Of a stretch of DNA of 15,635 nucleotides, positions 14,280-15,635 are shown piece after piece. A program made the position numbers and the translations under genes. The stretch is from Treponema sp. UBA937 (GTDB lineage Bacteria; Spirochaetota; Spirochaetia; Treponematales; Breznakiellaceae), in assembly GCA_002293455.1 (NCBI GenBank), contig DBDH01000108.1, forward strand, positions 4,533 through 20,167. The letters are read 5' to 3'. The notes under the pieces are model-generated. The model saw only the letters and a program-made list of their open reading frames with translations. It was not told the DNA's origin and made no database searches. The first letter of the stretch is position 1, and every line of letters starts with the position of its first letter.

Positions 14280-15422
14280 ATGAAGAAATTGATAGGATTG
14301 CTGGTTATAACAGCATTGGTAATGGGGAGCGTAGCAGCTCAATCATTAAGCATGAACTACCGTACACAGGCAACGATTCTTAATGTTAATGATCTTACGG
14401 CTGATAAACCCGTTGCGGAGTTCTTTAATTTGAACGAGAATGGGGTTGCTTATGAATCCAGGGCACGTGATGATTTGACTATTACTTTCTCCGGAGAGAA
14501 AGCTGGTGCGTCTGTTACTTTGGAGCCGAATGTTCAGGGCCTTAACACAACTATTGGTGCTAATGCTTATTATGGCTGGGCAAGTTTTGGTCCGTTAAAA
14601 TTGACAGCTGGTAAATTTGATTCACGCTATACAGGTCGTGTCAGCGGTTTTGCCGGAAACTACAACGGTATTGTCGGTGAATATGTAAAGCTTGGCGGTC
14701 TCAAAGATGCGACTATGATTGAAGATGCCGCTAACCTTGGTGTGAGTGGAACTGCTGCTAGGGTTCACACTCTGATTGCTGATCTTACCATTGATAAACT
14801 GCTGATAAAACTTGCTTTCCAAGATTATACTACTGGTAGTAGCAATAATCATGATGGTGATATTGAGGTTAATGATGACGGAACTTTTGTCTGGGCTCCG
14901 ACTTCTGTAAGTCTTGGTTACAGTATTGACCCCTTTGGTACTATTGAAGGTATTTTCCGCTTGCTGGCAAAAGACGTGATCGTGTTAGGTGCGTATATCC
15001 GCCCCAACAAACTGGTCCCGAATCTGGACGCTGTTGTCGGGTTTACCTTTGGTATGGATAATACCGGTACTGATATGGCAAGTGAAATGGGTATTGATGT
15101 GCGCGCTCAGTACACTATCGACAAACTTCTTCTTGCGACAAACATGAACTTTATGAAGTATAAGAATGACGAATGGGGAATGTGGATTGCTGCCAGCGGA
15201 AACTACAAGATTAACGATACACTTACCGGAAGGCTGACTGTTTCATATATTGATGAATCAAAACAAGCTGGTGGAGAAGGTAAATCCTTTAACGGTCTGC
15301 TCGGATTGGAAATCATCGCAATGAGGAACAGCAGTATTTCTACCGGCGTTGAATTGCGCTACGACCTTGCGGCAGAAACCGCAAGACTTATGATCCCCTG
15401 TATTCTCCGCGTAAGGCTCTAA
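14280..15422 (+). CDS. Outer-membrane beta-barrel protein (porin-like)
   Basis: Exported protein of 380 aa. The signal peptide MKKLIGLLVITALVMGSVAAQS has a likely SPase I site after VAA (about residue 20). The mature part is made of alternating polar and hydrophobic strands with Gly/aromatic turns (for example YYGWASFGPLKLTAGKFDSRYTGR; LGYSIDPFGTIEGIF; LLLATNMNFMKY; LTGRLTVSYIDE; GVELRYDLAAETARLMIPCILRVRL), typical of a beta-barrel. It contains one Cys near the end. I do not assign it to a named porin family. The start at 14280 is fixed by GAGGAGG (14265-14271), a near-perfect ribosome site; an in-frame extension upstream to 14187 is not coding. Codons favour T-ending GGT, GCT and ACT more than neighbouring genes, suggesting high expression. 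A terminator follows. Confidence 0.85.
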   Translation: MKKLIGLLVITALVMGSVAAQSLSMNYRTQATILNVNDLTADKPVAEFFNLNENGVAYESRARDDLTITFSGEKAGASVTLEPNVQGLNTTIGANAYYGWASFGPLKLTAGKFDSRYTGRVSGFAGNYNGIVGEYVKLGGLKDATMIEDAANLGVSGTAARVHTLIADLTIDKLLIKLAFQDYTTGSSNNHDGDIEVNDDGTFVWAPTSVSLGYSIDPFGTIEGIFRLLAKDVIVLGAYIRPNKLVPNLDAVVGFTFGMDNTGTDMASEMGIDVRAQYTIDKLLLATNMNFMKYKNDEWGMWIAASGNYKINDTLTGRLTVSYIDESKQAGGEGKSFNGLLGLEIIAMRNSSISTGVELRYDLAAETARLMIPCILRVRL

Positions 15423-15463
15423 TTAGTTTTGAGTATTTAATTTAAGAATAGCTTCTTCATTAA

Positions 15464-15499
15464 GGCCATCCAGATCGGGTAACTGGATGGTCTTTTTTT
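15464..15499 (+). terminator. Intrinsic terminator of the outer-membrane protein gene
   Basis: Stem GGCCATCCAG/CTGGATGGTC (10 bp with one G-U pair), a 9-base loop and seven T residues lie 41 bases after the stop codon. Confidence 0.9.
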
Positions 15500-15529
15500 G
15501 TCTCTGCGGGTTGGGGGTGACGGGACACT

Positions 15530-15553
15530 GGTGACACAGGAGTGACAGTCACC
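15530..15553. repeat. 24-bp palindromic repeat, copy 1
   Basis: It starts GGTGACAC and ends CAGTCACC, with outer arms GGTGAC/GTCACC, and matches copy 2 at 22 of 24 positions. An extra half-site GGTGAC lies at 15516-15521. Confidence 0.7.
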
Positions 15554-15603
15554 AAAAAAGCCTGGTGTAGTTATGGCGTAGAGTGCACTATATGTGCAGC
15601 ATT

Positions 15604-15627
15604 GGTGACACTGGAGTGTCAGTCACC
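15604..15627. repeat. 24-bp palindromic repeat, copy 2, near window end
   Basis: Same unit 74 bp further on; the inner part GACACT-GG-AGTGTC is itself a palindrome, so this copy has two nested dyads. The following bases are similar as well (AAAAAAGCC versus GAAAAGGC). The series may continue beyond the window. Confidence 0.7.
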
Positions 15628-15635
15628 GAAAAGGC

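Noticed and set aside
15530..15627. Possible CRISPR array
   Set aside because: Only two imperfect, strongly palindromic units with a 50-base interval, no cas genes, and the window ends; nested dyads are not typical of CRISPR repeats. It cannot be fully excluded without the flanking sequence.

Overview
The window looks like a chromosomal stretch of a spirochaete, most likely a Treponema-group bacterium. This is inferred from several features together: a secreted lipoprotein protease of the M30 (hyicolysin-like) type with an InlB/Flg_new-type repeat, a tmRNA whose tag reads ANNDSYGYALAA, an MCP-like protein with an AHAG-type signalling tip, a small periplasmic OB-fold-like protein, and a signal-peptide beta-barrel protein of a type seen in treponemes. 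No phage, transposase or defence genes are visible. Most genes are metabolic, envelope or housekeeping.

Layout. 1-133 shows nothing convincing. 134-5206 (minus strand) holds a long-chain acyl-CoA ligase, a CopA-type copper-exporting P1B ATPase, and a PfkB-family sugar-phosphate kinase (1-phosphofructokinase-like). The kinase and copA are tightly spaced and probably one operon. A 105-nt divergent spacer separates the kinase from a plus-strand pair at 5312-7530: a dCMP deaminase and, 8 nt further on, an MCP-like signalling protein with almost no periplasmic domain. 7531-7938 is a gene-free, repeat-rich stretch. It leads into an AT-rich segment carrying an isoprenylcysteine-methyltransferase-like membrane protein, bracketed by two identical 14-bp direct repeats.

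8607-11815 (minus strand) holds an unrecognised 331-aa protein, then a secreted OB-fold-like protein translationally coupled by an ATGA overlap to the M30-type metalloprotease lipoprotein. The spacer 11816-12041 carries the protease promoter, with a dyad over its -35 box, and a good promoter for the tmRNA at 12042-12386, which is closed by a strong terminator. Next come a stand-alone DbpA-type RNA-binding protein (no helicase) and a UPF0158-GNAT fusion, both on the minus strand. Divergent from these is an outer-membrane beta-barrel protein (14280-15422) with a strong Shine-Dalgarno, T-ending codon usage and a terminator. The right edge holds the start of an imperfect 24-bp palindromic repeat series cut off by the window.

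Most interesting cross-cutting observations: (1) four minus-strand genes without a usable Shine-Dalgarno each have a -10-like hexamer ending exactly 6 nt before the start codon, as expected for leaderless mRNAs; (2) a dispersed palindromic repeat (arms GCAAAACT/AGTTTTGC) supplies the last codons and stop of copA and recurs at 7802-7839; (3) the AT-rich methyltransferase-like gene sits between 14-bp direct repeats; (4) several clean dyads overlap predicted promoters. I did not find a clearly new multi-gene system.
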